30,038 nt of DNA. Source: Chara braunii (lineage: Eukaryota; Streptophyta; Charophyceae; Charales; Characeae). The notes beneath the pieces are model-generated. The model was given only the letters and a program-made list of their open reading frames with translations. It ran no database searches and was not told the origin of the DNA. This document shows positions 1 through 9,855 of the stretch, piece after piece. The translations under genes and the position numbers were made by a program. Location of the stretch: positions 3,027,613 through 3,057,650 of the forward strand of contig BFEA01000126.1 of assembly GCA_003427395.1 (NCBI GenBank), read 5' to 3'. Each line of letters opens with the position of its first letter. The first letter of the stretch is position 1.

Positions 1-167
1 TTGTTTCTAAGATAAATGGCTCAGTCCTACGCCCACCTTGAAGATTAAAGTTCAGAGAGATATATACAACTGGGATATTAAACAGTTCAGGGCGACTAGA
101 GTGGTCTAGTCATATGGCCAAGGAAGAGAAAAATAGTTGTGCGCTCTGTTTGTGTATACTTGGCTAA

Positions 168-250
168 GTCAGAACGCTCTATAAGTTTAGGTATTCTGAC
201 TTTAGGTCTGGCTAAGTTTGAGCGCGCTCTGTAAGTTCAGGTGGCCTGAC
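168..250 (+). repeat. Two TAAGTT-loop stem-loops in 5' LTR
   Basis: Hairpin 1 pairs GTCAGAACGC (168-177) with GTATTCTGAC (191-200): 9 of 10 positions pair, counting one G.T. The 13-base loop is TCTATAAGTTTAG. A further CTAA/TTAG outer stem follows after a bulge. Hairpin 2 has the loop TCTGTAAGTTCAG (228-240) and a weaker stem ending in GTGGCCTGAC (6 of 10 in the simple register, better with a bulge). Both recur in the second LTR at 15059-15141 with the same spacing. They belong to the family seen at 14330-14776. Confidence 0.7.
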
Positions 251-527
251 CTATGCCTTATGTAAGTTGGGTATAAAGGGCTAAATCGTTGACGGATTAT
301 GAACTATTGTTTGCTAAAGATGACTTGGGGATGGTGAGAGTACTTACCTTTGTGGTTTGGCCTGCATGTGACTGAGTGAGGCTACTACTTGGCGTGAGTT
401 TCAGTTTGATAGTTAGTTGCTTTAGTCACTCGCCACGTGCCAGAGCTATATGAGTTAGTTTCAATTCTTGCATTTTCTGAGCTAAGATTTTTTTTACCTA
501 GATCAATTCTTGCATTTTCTGGGATCA

Positions 528-1110
528 TGACTAACTCCTTGGCTTTGTATAAATCTTGGCAAGCTACTTTCTTTACGGGAAGCACTGCCAAAATTTATAC
601 AAATCCAAGGAGTTAGTCAATTGTTGACTTATCAAAGTTCAACTTTTCTTTTCTTTATATCTGGCTTAGTAAAAATTTGGACGGTCTCATTTTCTAAAGG
701 GAGTACTGCCCAAATTTTTGCTAATCCAGTGAGTTAGACAAAATTGAACTTTAAGTAGTCAAAGTTATTTTTAAATTTTGAACTTAGCCTTGTATAAATT
801 TTGGAATAACCCTTTTCTAAAGGGAATGCTGCCGAAAATTCTGCAAAACTAAGGAGTTAGTTAAAACCTGTCTAAATTGAACTCGAGTTGTCTTTTGAGT
901 TCATATGTGACTTAGTATAAATCTGGGAAGTCTCTCTTTCTAAAAGGGAGTGCTGTCCAAATTTCTATTAATTCAAGGAGTTAGACAGAATTCGACTTTC
1001 CAGAGTTGAAGTTTATTTCTTCTTTCATATTTGGGCTTATATAAGTTCTGCAAATGCACTTTTTCTACGGGAAGTGCTGCCGAATTTTTTTTGAATTAGA
1101 GGAGTTAGAT
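528..1110 (+). repeat. Tandem array of five ~122 bp nested-hairpin units
   Basis: The motif GGAGTTAG (or GAGTTAG) ends each unit near 616, 737, 860, 984 and 1108, giving periods of 121-124 bp. Each unit is an imperfect palindrome: an outer stem, then a loop with a pattern like TTTCTAAAGGGAGTGCTGCC. Unit 1 pairs 528-559 with 588-619 at 30 of 32 positions. Unit 2 pairs CTGGCTTAGTAAAAATTTGG with CCAAATTTTTGCTAATCCAG at 19 of 20 positions, counting one G.T. Inner stems include CCCTTT/AAAGGG in unit 3, CTCTCTTT/AAAGGGAG in unit 4 and GCACTT/AAGTGC in unit 5. The array is conserved in the second LTR. Confidence 0.75.
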
Positions 1111-1764
1111 TATATTTTGACCGGTGGCGATACTGGCAATCCACCCTGTATAGAGGAGACTATGTCAGGGTCTGCCGTTGCTTGGGCACTGCTTAAAGGT
1201 AGATTCAGACCTAGTTAACTAGAAGCATTTGAGTGAGAATTTGTTATGGAGTTGTATTCTCCATACACTTATGATTTCATCTTAGGGATTGACCTGTCAT
1301 GTGTTACAGGTCCTCTTGATCGTTTTATTTAGGATTGGGACTAGCTTCAACTTGATCCTACAAGGATCACATTTTGTTATCCCTGATAACAGGTCGGTTG
1401 CCGATTCGCCGGTCTACGATTCAACTCCAATTCACTCCTGCCACTCAACCTAAAGGTTTTAGTCTTGAGATTTGAAATGTTTTGTTGTATTTTTACGCGG
1501 ACTTTATTGAATGGCCATCCAACAAAAGTACTGAGTATTTATTTAAGAGTTGCACGAGTGAGGCTTGTATGGCTAAGGCAAGGGGTATGAGTGCAAGGAA
1601 TGGTTGAAGTTGACCCTGTGTAGTGCGTGGACTTCTGGTTGAATCTTTGATGTGATTGCAGGTGCGTTTGTGGTTCGGACTCTGGATGTGATTGCCTGCG
1701 ATTACATACATATATGGTTGAGAGGAGCCCCACTGTGACTGTGAGAAGCGATCGTCCTGTAAAA

Positions 1765-1832
1765 TTAACCCTTATATGTTTATAAATGCCCTAAGTGTTT
1801 GAGAGGTCACTGTGATTGTGCATAAGGGTTAA
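1765..1832 (+). promoter_or_regulatory. Possible LTR core promoter: TATA-like box inside an inverted repeat
   Basis: TTAACCCTTAT (1765-1775) and ATAAGGGTTAA (1822-1832) form a perfect 11-bp inverted repeat. TATAAAT sits at 1781-1787 between the arms. The second LTR keeps the arrangement at 16710-16777 with one arm mismatch. A TATA box about 1 kb from the LTR 3' end would fit a U3/R boundary here, but no start site can be read from sequence alone. The promoter role is inference; the inverted repeat is seen. Confidence 0.35.
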
Positions 1833-2856
1833 CCAGATTGTGTCCCGAGAGAAAAGGGGGATTCCCTTTTTACCTTTGCTTTTTAGAAGATTTTTATAGT
1901 CGGACGTTGGTCCTAGGTCGGGATTCAAGGTCCTCGTCCAGGACATCCCGAGCCCTAAACTCTGCAGGGAAGGGATCTGCCCCCGTTCAGAGCCTATTTG
2001 CCTTGCCTACCGAGACGCTCAGACCAAAGGCCGGGGGTCTCGCGGCGGCTGCACGGCCATTCCATCAGCCGTGCAATGTCGTGAAGGGTTAGACCCTCAC
2101 GATACTTCGGGTCTGACACTTGAGTGTCATAAGCAGTACTTGGATCCACGAGGGACCGCTTGATTATGGGCACTACATAGTACACCATCATTGCGACTGC
2201 TTGCGCACGTTTGCATCGCGAGTCGATATGAGATAGCCCTACGTCCGCACGGTTTTATACTAAGTCCCTCGCGCGATGCCTATTCGAATTTCACATCGTA
2301 AAGTTATGGGATGACTACTGAGGGGCTAGGAGTGTTGTCTCGTTGTTTGTGTTGTGTCGTTTTGTATGTGTATGTGTGTGTGTGTTTTGTTTTTGTGTTC
2401 GTAAAGTGGTGTGCGCGTGGTGTGTGGGATGCGTCCTAGTCGACCGACGACGAGCCGCGCTTGGGACTTCAGCCCCCGTGGATGTCGGTTCGCGTGCGGG
2501 CCTGATAGGCGTATTACCGCGCGTATCCCCTATGCTACAGCGAACGAGAAACGCCCTCGGCTGGTCCACCTCTGCGATTGCAACTGATTAGCTTTCGTAC
2601 TGTGGACTGGTAGCTCGGCGGGGATACGCCAACCGAAGGGAGGTGACAACTCTCGTAAGGTGGAGGTAAGTTGTGCCTCCCGTAGGCCCTATCCTGTCGT
2701 AGGGGCTCGCGAGAGGTATAGCTGGCGCACTCGGCCGGAGCGGCCTAAGGAAGCTCCATTTGTGTGTTCGCGGCAAGGTTGGTCCAACTCCTGCGTGACG
2801 CGGCCAAGAGGGTCCCGCGCTGCCACGTGCGGTGCCGGACCGATGTGCTCGACAGG

Positions 2857-2875
2857 TGGCGTCGTTGCCGGGGAT
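2857..2875 (+). other. Primer-binding site, tRNA-Asp type
   Basis: TGGCGTCGTTGCCGGGGAT begins two bases after the LTR end ...GACA. It matches the reverse complement of the 3' end of plant tRNA-Asp(GUC) including CCA, recalled as TGGCGCCGTTGCCGGGGAT, with one mismatch (T for C at base 6). Minus-strand DNA synthesis of Ty3/gypsy elements is primed at such sites, normally 0-3 bases after the LTR. This site fixes the orientation and the 5' LTR boundary. No equivalent follows the other LTR-like ends at 17770 or 19134, consistent with those being 3' LTRs or fragments. Confidence 0.85.
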
Positions 2876-4985
2876 AACGGTTGCCTACCGTTGTCCCTGG
2901 TGGAACAACACCCGTGTATGGAAGTGAGAAATAGGCAAATGAGAAGTTTTGATAGGCTCGTATGAACGATTGGCTGATATCTTGACTATCGTTGGAAGTA
3001 CCGCAAAGACTGAGGGGTCCCTAGAAATCGAACCTTGATTCGAGGCAGATTGATAATCCGTGGAGAATAACCGCTTCTGCTCTATTGACTGGGTTATGAG
3101 GGACGGTTAATTGAATATGGTATTGGATAAAGCATAAAGCGAGGGTTAATTCCGTGAGTGAGGTTTGAATGATGCAGTAAGGGTTGCTTGAGATCAATAA
3201 GCGTCGTGACTATGCGCTGTGAGTAATGCCTAGTATGCGATTAAATGGAGTTGAGAGACTCCTTGACTTTAATGATTGATGAGTTTGGCCAATGCCTTGT
3301 AGGCTCGATTCGGCTAGGAGTGAGTAAGGTGGTACTGGCATTGCTAAGTATGCCTATGATTGGAATCCAAGGCTAACTGATTTATTACGTAATTGTTGTG
3401 GTAAGCCTGCCTTGGGGGGCAGGGTGGTCAAGTTAAGATGGAGCACCTCCCCTGGTCATGTGACCCTTAAAGAAAGTTGCTGATACGAGAGCAGCATGGG
3501 TAAGGGGATGATTGATAAAGTGCGAAGTGAGGAGTTCAGTTGTAAAAGTCTTTCCTTGAGCTTAGACTGAGATGTGATATGATGGATACTACGGTCAGTA
3601 CGACGCTTTGGCTCTTCGATAGTGTGAGTTGGTGATGATTTGAGTTGCTTGCGCACTGTCTGGCCAACTATCGATGAATTTCGAGAAGTAGTAGGCACTA
3701 GGATATCAGTTTGGCTAGTCCGAAGAGAGGCCTATGTGTTAATTATAGGTGATATGTGCATATATGGCATTGATGTTTGGTTGTTTGGTTGTCTCTGTAT
3801 ATGTGTTTTCATTTGTGTTCTGTTTGATGTTTGATTGGTGGTGTATGTATGGATTGCCTTTCACGGGGACATAGATTCTGCATGAAACCCACGCTTGGCA
3901 TGGGACCAGGGGTGAAGGGGGTGACTTACTTCTATGGAAGGTGGTTCTTCCGGGAAGGAGTTAGTCGGCAGGTATAAGTTGTTCTTAGTGAAAGTGCATT
4001 CTTGAGTTGTTACCCCCTCGATGAGGCTTAGGGAAGCGGTTATTAGTCTCGAAACTGATNATGAGACCCATGCCGGAACTATGTTCCTGGTCCATTAGTG
4101 GGGTGTTGTTGTCTTTCCTGTAATGGGAGAGTAACTACATTATCTGTTGAGAGAGGAGGAAGAAGTTTGCTACCTCCTTGAGGTTGTGATGGCCAAGTGG
4201 AACAACTACTGCTTAGTGAGAGTGGTCCAGGAGTAGCGATCTGGGTTCGTCTCGCATTAATCAGGGCCATCGTATTTGTAAGAGCACGGACTCGCTATCC
4301 GTTGTCGTGACAGGTATGAATGGGGCTAACCATCTGACCATGACTAGGCTCAGTGAGGTGCAAGCGCTGAAATCGGAGAGGGTTGCGGTGAGGCTTGATC
4401 TTTAGAGCGGGGCTCGGGAGTCAAGATGTTATCTCAAGAAGATTACACCGCCCCTCTGCACTATATGCTTCGCTTAAGCCATGAAGGGGGGGTAACAATT
4501 GTATCATGCTAATTATTCATTGTCAGTCTTATTCTGTCTTGTATAAACTAAGATACGTTTTGAGAGTTATCTTGTTATATGCCTGACAGTTGGGTTGGCT
4601 TCATGTTGTTATGTATAAAGCATGTCGCGCTCTTCAGTTACAACCCCTGTAAATAAGTTGCGCCTACTATGTTGTGATCATGATTACGAGTATATCCTAG
4701 TTACTGCATTTTGGATTCATGTTTGGGGTACCTGCCTGTATGATGTGTATTTTGTATTTTTTCTGGGTGGTAAAAGTGATATCTGATTGATGTCTAAGTT
4801 ATGACTCGAAGGTTTTATCGATGGGTATTTGGTGTTCTATTTCCGATGGGTATTTGCGTAAAGGGCTCTCTTCGGTATAGTCGGTTTTTTCAAATAGACT
4901 CTTCTGCGCGCAGGCGTGATAAGTATCAGGATAATCTTAGCAGGGTATTATTGGCGTCTGATACTTTAGTAATATACCATTCCTT
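2876..4985 (+). other. Retroelement leader, no gene recognised
   Basis: About 2.1 kb lies between the primer site and the first sizeable ORF. Stops are dense in all frames and no protein family is recognisable. A single N lies at 4060. A 62-codon ORF at 4801-4989 overlaps the next ORF by ATGA, but it shows no recognisable feature. Long untranslated leaders are common in big plant LTR elements. Confidence 0.6.
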
Positions 4986-5633
4986 ATGAGTAGCTACTAC
5001 TATGAAGTTGGTGGGCTTGAGATTTCTTTGCCGAGGCGAGCCAGGGAGGGAGAGTATATATCTTCCTGGTGGGGCGCACCGATAGGCAAGGGTATTTTTG
5101 CCTGGATCGAGTCCGGCTTTGATGATGGTCAGGACTGTGCGATCATAAGGATGACTTTGTATGCGTCTTCTTCGTTTTGGGTCTTACACGGGATTGAATT
5201 GGCGCATGGTCATGGGAGCCTGTTGGCGAGACCTTTGAGGGTAGCCGAGGAAGCTACAGCAAAATGGACGAATGACAGGATCCAGGAAGGAGAGGAGCAG
5301 GTGGAGACCCGTGTAGAGGTCAAGCATGCGGAAGAGTTTGTACTTCCCTTAGCCCCATTGCGGGTTGTCCTGCCAGAGTTCTTGGTAGAGGCATGTTTTG
5401 GAGGACAGGCGAGGGTGGAAACCGCCGCAGAGGCTGCCGTGAAGGTGCGGGAGTGGGGATGTGCAAGGCACACATGCGAATTGATAAATAGGTTGTACCT
5501 GGATCGAAGGTTCCTGCCCCATAGCCGGGAACTTAGGAACCTGGCCACGGTAGTGGACGCTTATGCAAGTTCGCACGATCCAAATGAGGGAAATGTAGAC
5601 TGGGAGGAGATTCGGGCAGTAGAGGGTCGATAG
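4986..5633 (+). CDS. Unrecognised 215-codon ORF upstream of gag
   Basis: This is an ATG-initiated frame of 215 codons, intact to TAG. It lies in the element interior, in a different frame from gag and about 240 bp upstream of it. The N-terminus is Tyr/Gly-rich (MSSYYYEVGGLEI) and is followed by hydrophobic, Trp-containing stretches (SSWWGAP, GIFAWIES). The middle (residues ~85-115) is acidic and helix-prone (RIQEGEEQVETRVEVKH). The C-terminal third is mixed and ends AVEGR. I see no zinc knuckle, protease (D[ST]G) or RT motif, signal peptide or convincing membrane segment. It could be the remnant of an N-terminal gag (matrix-like) part separated by frameshift, an accessory gene of this family, or a captured fragment. 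An open frame this long in mid-GC DNA, just before gag, favours past coding. Confidence 0.45.
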   Translation: MSSYYYEVGGLEISLPRRAREGEYISSWWGAPIGKGIFAWIESGFDDGQDCAIIRMTLYASSSFWVLHGIELAHGHGSLLARPLRVAEEATAKWTNDRIQEGEEQVETRVEVKHAEEFVLPLAPLRVVLPEFLVEACFGGQARVETAAEAAVKVREWGCARHTCELINRLYLDRRFLPHSRELRNLATVVDAYASSHDPNEGNVDWEEIRAVEGR

Positions 5634-5875
5634 GGGATGCCGTCTTTTTCTACTAAATGCGTTTCTTTTGACTTGACCGGAGTCGTCTCTCTGCTCGTTA
5701 TCGTAGTTATGAAGGTAAGCGTCAGGGTAACTAGGGGTTGAGGCCTGATTGCATGAGTAAAGGGGTAGATAGCGGGATTTAAGTGTTAGCAGTTTGCCCT
5801 CGTCTGCCTGAGCTTACTTAAATCATTGTTTGATGGTCTATTGCCCGCTGTGCGTATCAGGCTGTTGTCAGCGTC
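5634..5875 (+). other. Short spacer between unknown ORF and gag
   Basis: No continuous frame crosses it. Another frame just before the gag ATG reads plausibly as protein for about 20 codons (around 5827-5885), so the true gag start may lie further upstream, joined by an old frameshift. Otherwise nothing is recognised. Confidence 0.4.
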
Positions 5876-7390
5876 ATGGCGGGAGAAAGCGGCTTCGCCA
5901 AGATCCTGCTTTGGAGGAATTCGTGTCTGTTGAAGGTGTTGTTGCACGAAGTGTTGCAGGCGTCAATGCCCCCATATCTCCGTGCCCTGCTGTTCCATGA
6001 AAGGAACCTGTCTAGCTTTCTGCGTGACCTTTAAGCTTTTAGCCTTACGAAGATGTGGGACAAGAAGGCGATGTGGTACATGTTCCCCTTGTTCGTTTGT
6101 GAAGGACTAAGTGAGGAGGTGTACGCCCTCATGTTGAAATCGCAAACCTGAGGTGAGCTGGAAGCTTCTCTGAAGTGGAGGTTCCCGGAAGATGAGGTGG
6201 AATGCAGGCTTGGTAAGGGCCCTGAGCAGCCTGCCGAGGTCGCGTCAACGCAAGGAGAGTTGAGTGGTATACAGAGGCAAGTTGGGATGCTGGAGGAGAG
6301 GTTGGCACGGTTGGAAGAAGTCAGGCATGGCGAGAGAAGGACCTTTAAAGAAGCACCTAAAGGACCGGCTGAGCAGGGTGAGGCGGAGGTAAGGGAAGAC
6401 CATCAGGAGTCACTCCTCCACAAGAAGACCCCGAGGGGGCAGGTTTGCACCCTAGAAAGAGATGAAGAGGAGGGGGTCGTCGAGATCAAGGAGGAGCGAG
6501 AATCTAGTATGGCCCTACTCGTTATTGCGCCGGAGCCGAAGGGAAGGCCCATTGACAAAGAGGCACCCTCGGCTGCAGGTCGGGAGAGGCAAAGGAGTAC
6601 GTGGTGGCTAGAACATTGGGCAGAAGTGGTATGTGATCGTTGGGGAAAGATTGGTCGTGCCCCTCAAGGAGGCCAGGAAAAGGGGGTGATGGGTGAAAAA
6701 GGGAAGCCTGAATCTCCCAAGTTGACGAAGGCTCAGCGGAAGGCGAGGAATCGGGCCCAGGAAGGTCAGGGTGCCAAAAGGGGGCAGTGCTCAGGACGGA
6801 TGGGGGCCACACCGCAAAAGGTGGAAGGTGGAGTAGCACATGAGAGGCCCCCGTCGGTTGAGCATGCGCCGTATGGGCAGCGGGAGCCATGCGGTCAAGT
6901 AGAGCCAAGACCTATGTATGATCCATATGTGCCCTGGGTGCAAGGCAGTTGGCTGGGCCCACAAATGAATATGATGCCACCCCGGCCTCATGCAGTCCGG
7001 GTTCAGCCAGCCTTGCGTGTGAGACCATTGCGGCCGCCGATACCACAAGGGGCACAAGGCCAAGTGGCCGGTGGAAGGGGTCAAAAGCGAAAGGCTGAAA
7101 AGGGTTGTAGGGACGAGGGGCACGAGAAGGGGGAATGTGGTGGCGGCAAGGGTGGCTCTGGTGGGAGGAAAGCGGATTGGGGAAAGGACGTTTGCAGACA
7201 TTGTGCCAAGGAAGGGCACATAATGAAGTTTTGTCGGGAGCGGAGGGCCGATGAGGCAAGTGGTCTAATAAGGACTGACATCGAGGGACGTGTTTTCGAC
7301 AGGACGGGGGAGTACATCGACCCAACCATCCCAGGGGGAACACGGAAGGAGGCTTTGCGGCGAGACGGGACATCGAACACCGCCTCATGA
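5876..7390 (+). pseudogene. gag: Retrotransposon gag with CCHC zinc knuckle, two in-frame stops
   Basis: Gag packages retroelement RNA into cytoplasmic virus-like particles. From the ATG at 5876 one frame runs to TGA at 7388-7390, broken only by TAA (6032-6034, codon 53) and TGA (6149-6151, codon 92). Downstream of the second stop the frame is open for over 400 codons. The first ~110 codons look like a Ty3/gypsy capsid segment (MPPYLRALLFHERNL, then WYMFPLFVCEGLSEEVYALM). A helical stretch follows (QRQVGMLEERLARLEE), then a long charged linker and a Pro-rich segment. A CCHC knuckle, CRHCAKEGHIMKFC, lies at codons 440-453 (7193-7234). About 30 codons earlier, CRDEGHEKGEC keeps the C-x4-H-x4-C half of a knuckle but lacks the first Cys. 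No protease follows and the frame ends soon after GGTRKEALRR. The purine bias produces long antisense shadow ORFs. Confidence 0.8.
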
Positions 7391-9855
7391 ATATTGTCGG
7401 GAAGAGGAAGCGTTTGTGTGAAAAGGGCCTGGAAACTTGAGCAGACTGTAAATATAAGCAGGAATCCCCAATTATATAGCTGAGGCACAGCGTACAGAGG
7501 GAGGGGATTTTCGTAATAGAGGTCCGGTAAAGGTGGCGTGAGTTGTAAGCAGGAGGGGCCCCAAATAGAGCAACTGTATATGTGGGGAAGGTTAGATCCG
7601 CCGCGCATCACGTTATTGGGGTGTCTCAAGTAGATGGAGCCAGAAGTGACCCTGAGGGCATTGTTATGAAGTGGGGGTTTGTTCCATTAGGCCTATTGAT
7701 CAAGAGAAGGAGATATGGGACCTACGGCGTGCCTAGGCCTAGACAGATGTATAAGGGTGAGAGGTAGAAGAGGCTTGGGAAGAAACCTCAGTATGTGGGG
7801 GATAGGCCATTTAGCCTAGGGAGGTGGTTGCAGGACTGGTGTATGGGCAACTCCTAACTTTACTTTTCTTTGGATATTTGGATATATCCTGGATTACTTG
7901 GGTCCCTCGGATTGAGAGGTATGACTATGCCTTGGTCAAAACTGTTTTAGTGTGGCTCTGATCAGGGAGGCCGCTTTGTCCTTGTGTGATACTAGTGACG
8001 ATTTGAGTTGAGATTGTTCAACTCCGAGTATATATATATGTAGCTCGAGAACATTTGGCTCGTGTTTGAGTTGGGGTGTTGTACCCCTGTGTATATATTG
8101 AGTTGAGGCTTTATCTGAGACTATCTTTGTATATGACGATCACAATCACTCTCACATGTGTGGGTTATCCTGATGTATGATGGCTTTGTGTGAGAGATGT
8201 GCGAGATACATCTCATGTGTATTGGATTGTGTGAACTTTATGAGAATAAATGAATGTGAACTGTCTACTCTTCGGTATACTCGCACGGCCCGCCTACAGG
8301 CAGGGCAGGGCCGAGTATAAGGAGAGGGAGTGCAGTCTGTCATTGTGAAAGCGTGAGAATCTTAAGGGATTTTGCAAGTCTTTGAGACTCGAATACTTAC
8401 CATGCCGGATGTTCTATGGTTGAGTTGTGAAGAGGGCCCGTAAGTAGGTCCCTCAGTTGAGTTGGTTCATGGTTGTGTTGTGGAGAGGACCCATAAGTAG
8501 GCCTCCCAATTTGAGTTGTTCTATGGTTGAGTTTGTTCTATGGTTGAGACCCCCCTCAGATTAAGGAAGGTGGTAATGTTATTTATCGGAAGACTCATCT
8601 CCACAAAGGGGGGGGGTTTAAAAAGGGTCGTGTGATAGCTCATCCTAGGAAGAAAGGGGTGGTTGGGAGACCTGTGGAGAGAGACCTCCTTCGTATGACA
8701 GGTGGTTAATAGATTTAAGGGCATGGTAAGCAATGTTTGAATTGATAAAGTCTGACGAGAGGAACCATAATTACGGACTGGATCATTGGTGGAACTAAGA
8801 AGGTCGCAAGTTAGTGCATAGTCGTGAGATGTGTGGTCTGCTGTCTCTGATCAAGTCAGCGGGCTGCGGCCTTGTGTATGAGCCTGGTGGTGAACTTGTT
8901 TGTGATTGTGAAAAGGGGCCAGGCTTCCTATGTTGTCCCATGGGAAGCTGGTAAACGCCTTTAAAGTAAGACAAACCCCTGCATAGTCTCGAAGTGGGCC
9001 TGCGGTCTGTTTTGCGACGCACCGTTAGACACTTGTGCTAATCCCAAGGCATATTGAGGAATACCAAGTTAAACAGTAAAGGTTAGCACCTCTAGGGCGC
9101 AACCCCTATTGGATGACTGCAAGCCAGCACAACCTGGCTGCGGGCCCACGTCTACCAACGGGGTAAGAGTTTAAGGGGTTATGCACGCCCCAGGGAGATT
9201 ACTCCGATGGGATGGCGGGGGATATGAGTCGAGACTATTGGGTAGTCCTGATTGAATGCTTATCAGGAGAAAACCTATCGTTGTATAACCAACGAAGGAA
9301 CTGCCGCTAAGATAACAATGCGGTAGGCCGTAGATCTGGCCCGATCAACCAGGCTATGGTGGGTCAGGATGGAGATCTAGCATTTCTGTACTAGACTGCA
9401 GAAAGAGCTGAGAGAAGACTTATGTATGTATATATATACGTTTGATTGTGAGGATTTTCGCGAGGGAGGCGAGAGTGCCTTCGGAGGTCGCATTTAAGGC
9501 CCGCGTCCCTGAGTATGACTCTGCTTGTGAGATAGAGTCTAATCGGGACACTCGACGAGAGGTCGGCGTTTGTCTAGGACAAAGGGGAGAGGACGGTTTG
9601 AGGTGGCCTTCGGGAACTTATGCTGTAGTATCAATGCGTAATACCCCGGCGTCCTACTGTCAGGACGAACGAAGACCCACGTTAAAACCCTGGCAGCATA
9701 CAGTTGTGTAGGCACAGATTGTTGGGGGCCTCGAACCTAAGTCTGTCGGCCAATCGGATTGGTTCCTTTCTCGTCATCATTCGGAGTGTGGATGGATTTA
9801 TAGCTTTCTGATTTGGCGAAGCGACGGGGACGTCGCTTAATATGGTCCGGTAAGC
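7391..9855 (+). other. Element interior after gag, no pol genes found
   Basis: This is where protease, RT, RNase H and integrase would be expected. I see no D[ST]G protease motif in a plausible context, no YxDD, and no HHCC integrase pattern; stops are frequent in all frames. A small ~53 bp tandem repeat lies at 8411-8548 and a G-run at about 8608-8617. Short ORFs (for example 7582-7767 and 9442-9711) have no recognisable domain. Pol appears to be lost rather than frameshifted, though ancient unrecognisable remnants cannot be excluded by eye. Confidence 0.55.
8411..8548 (+). repeat. Short tandem repeat, ~53 bp period
   Basis: Units start with GTTCTATGG or GTTCATGG at 8411, 8464, 8518 and 8534 (spacings 53, 54 and 16). 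Two full units share the pattern TTGTG[AG]AGAGG..CC..TAAGTAGG and a TTGAGTTG end; the last ones are truncated. The repeat is non-coding. Confidence 0.6.

Larger units (their letters stand above)
1..2854 (+). mobile_element. 5' LTR (partial; 5' end beyond window)
   Basis: This matches 14906-17770 almost end to end. Its 3' boundary is fixed by three related copies that all diverge right after GACA (2854, 17770, 19134) and by the primer site just downstream. From left to right it contains two TAAGTT-loop hairpins (168-250), a ~122 bp hairpin array (528-1110), an inverted repeat with a TATA-like box (1765-1832), a GC-rich 3' part with more hairpins (2080-2129), and a short GT-rich tract near 2365-2390. 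At 2.85 kb or more it is long for a plant LTR. The ORFs inside it recur in the second LTR only because the DNA is duplicated; they look non-coding. Confidence 0.82.

Noticed and set aside
1838-2092. ORF starting MCPERKGGFPFY that recurs at 16783
   Set aside because: Recurs only because both lie in LTR copies; the frames diverge after indels.
6522-7629. Long minus-strand ORFs (128-182 codons)
   Set aside because: Antisense shadows of the purine-rich gag frame; Pro/Ser/Leu-rich with no domain.
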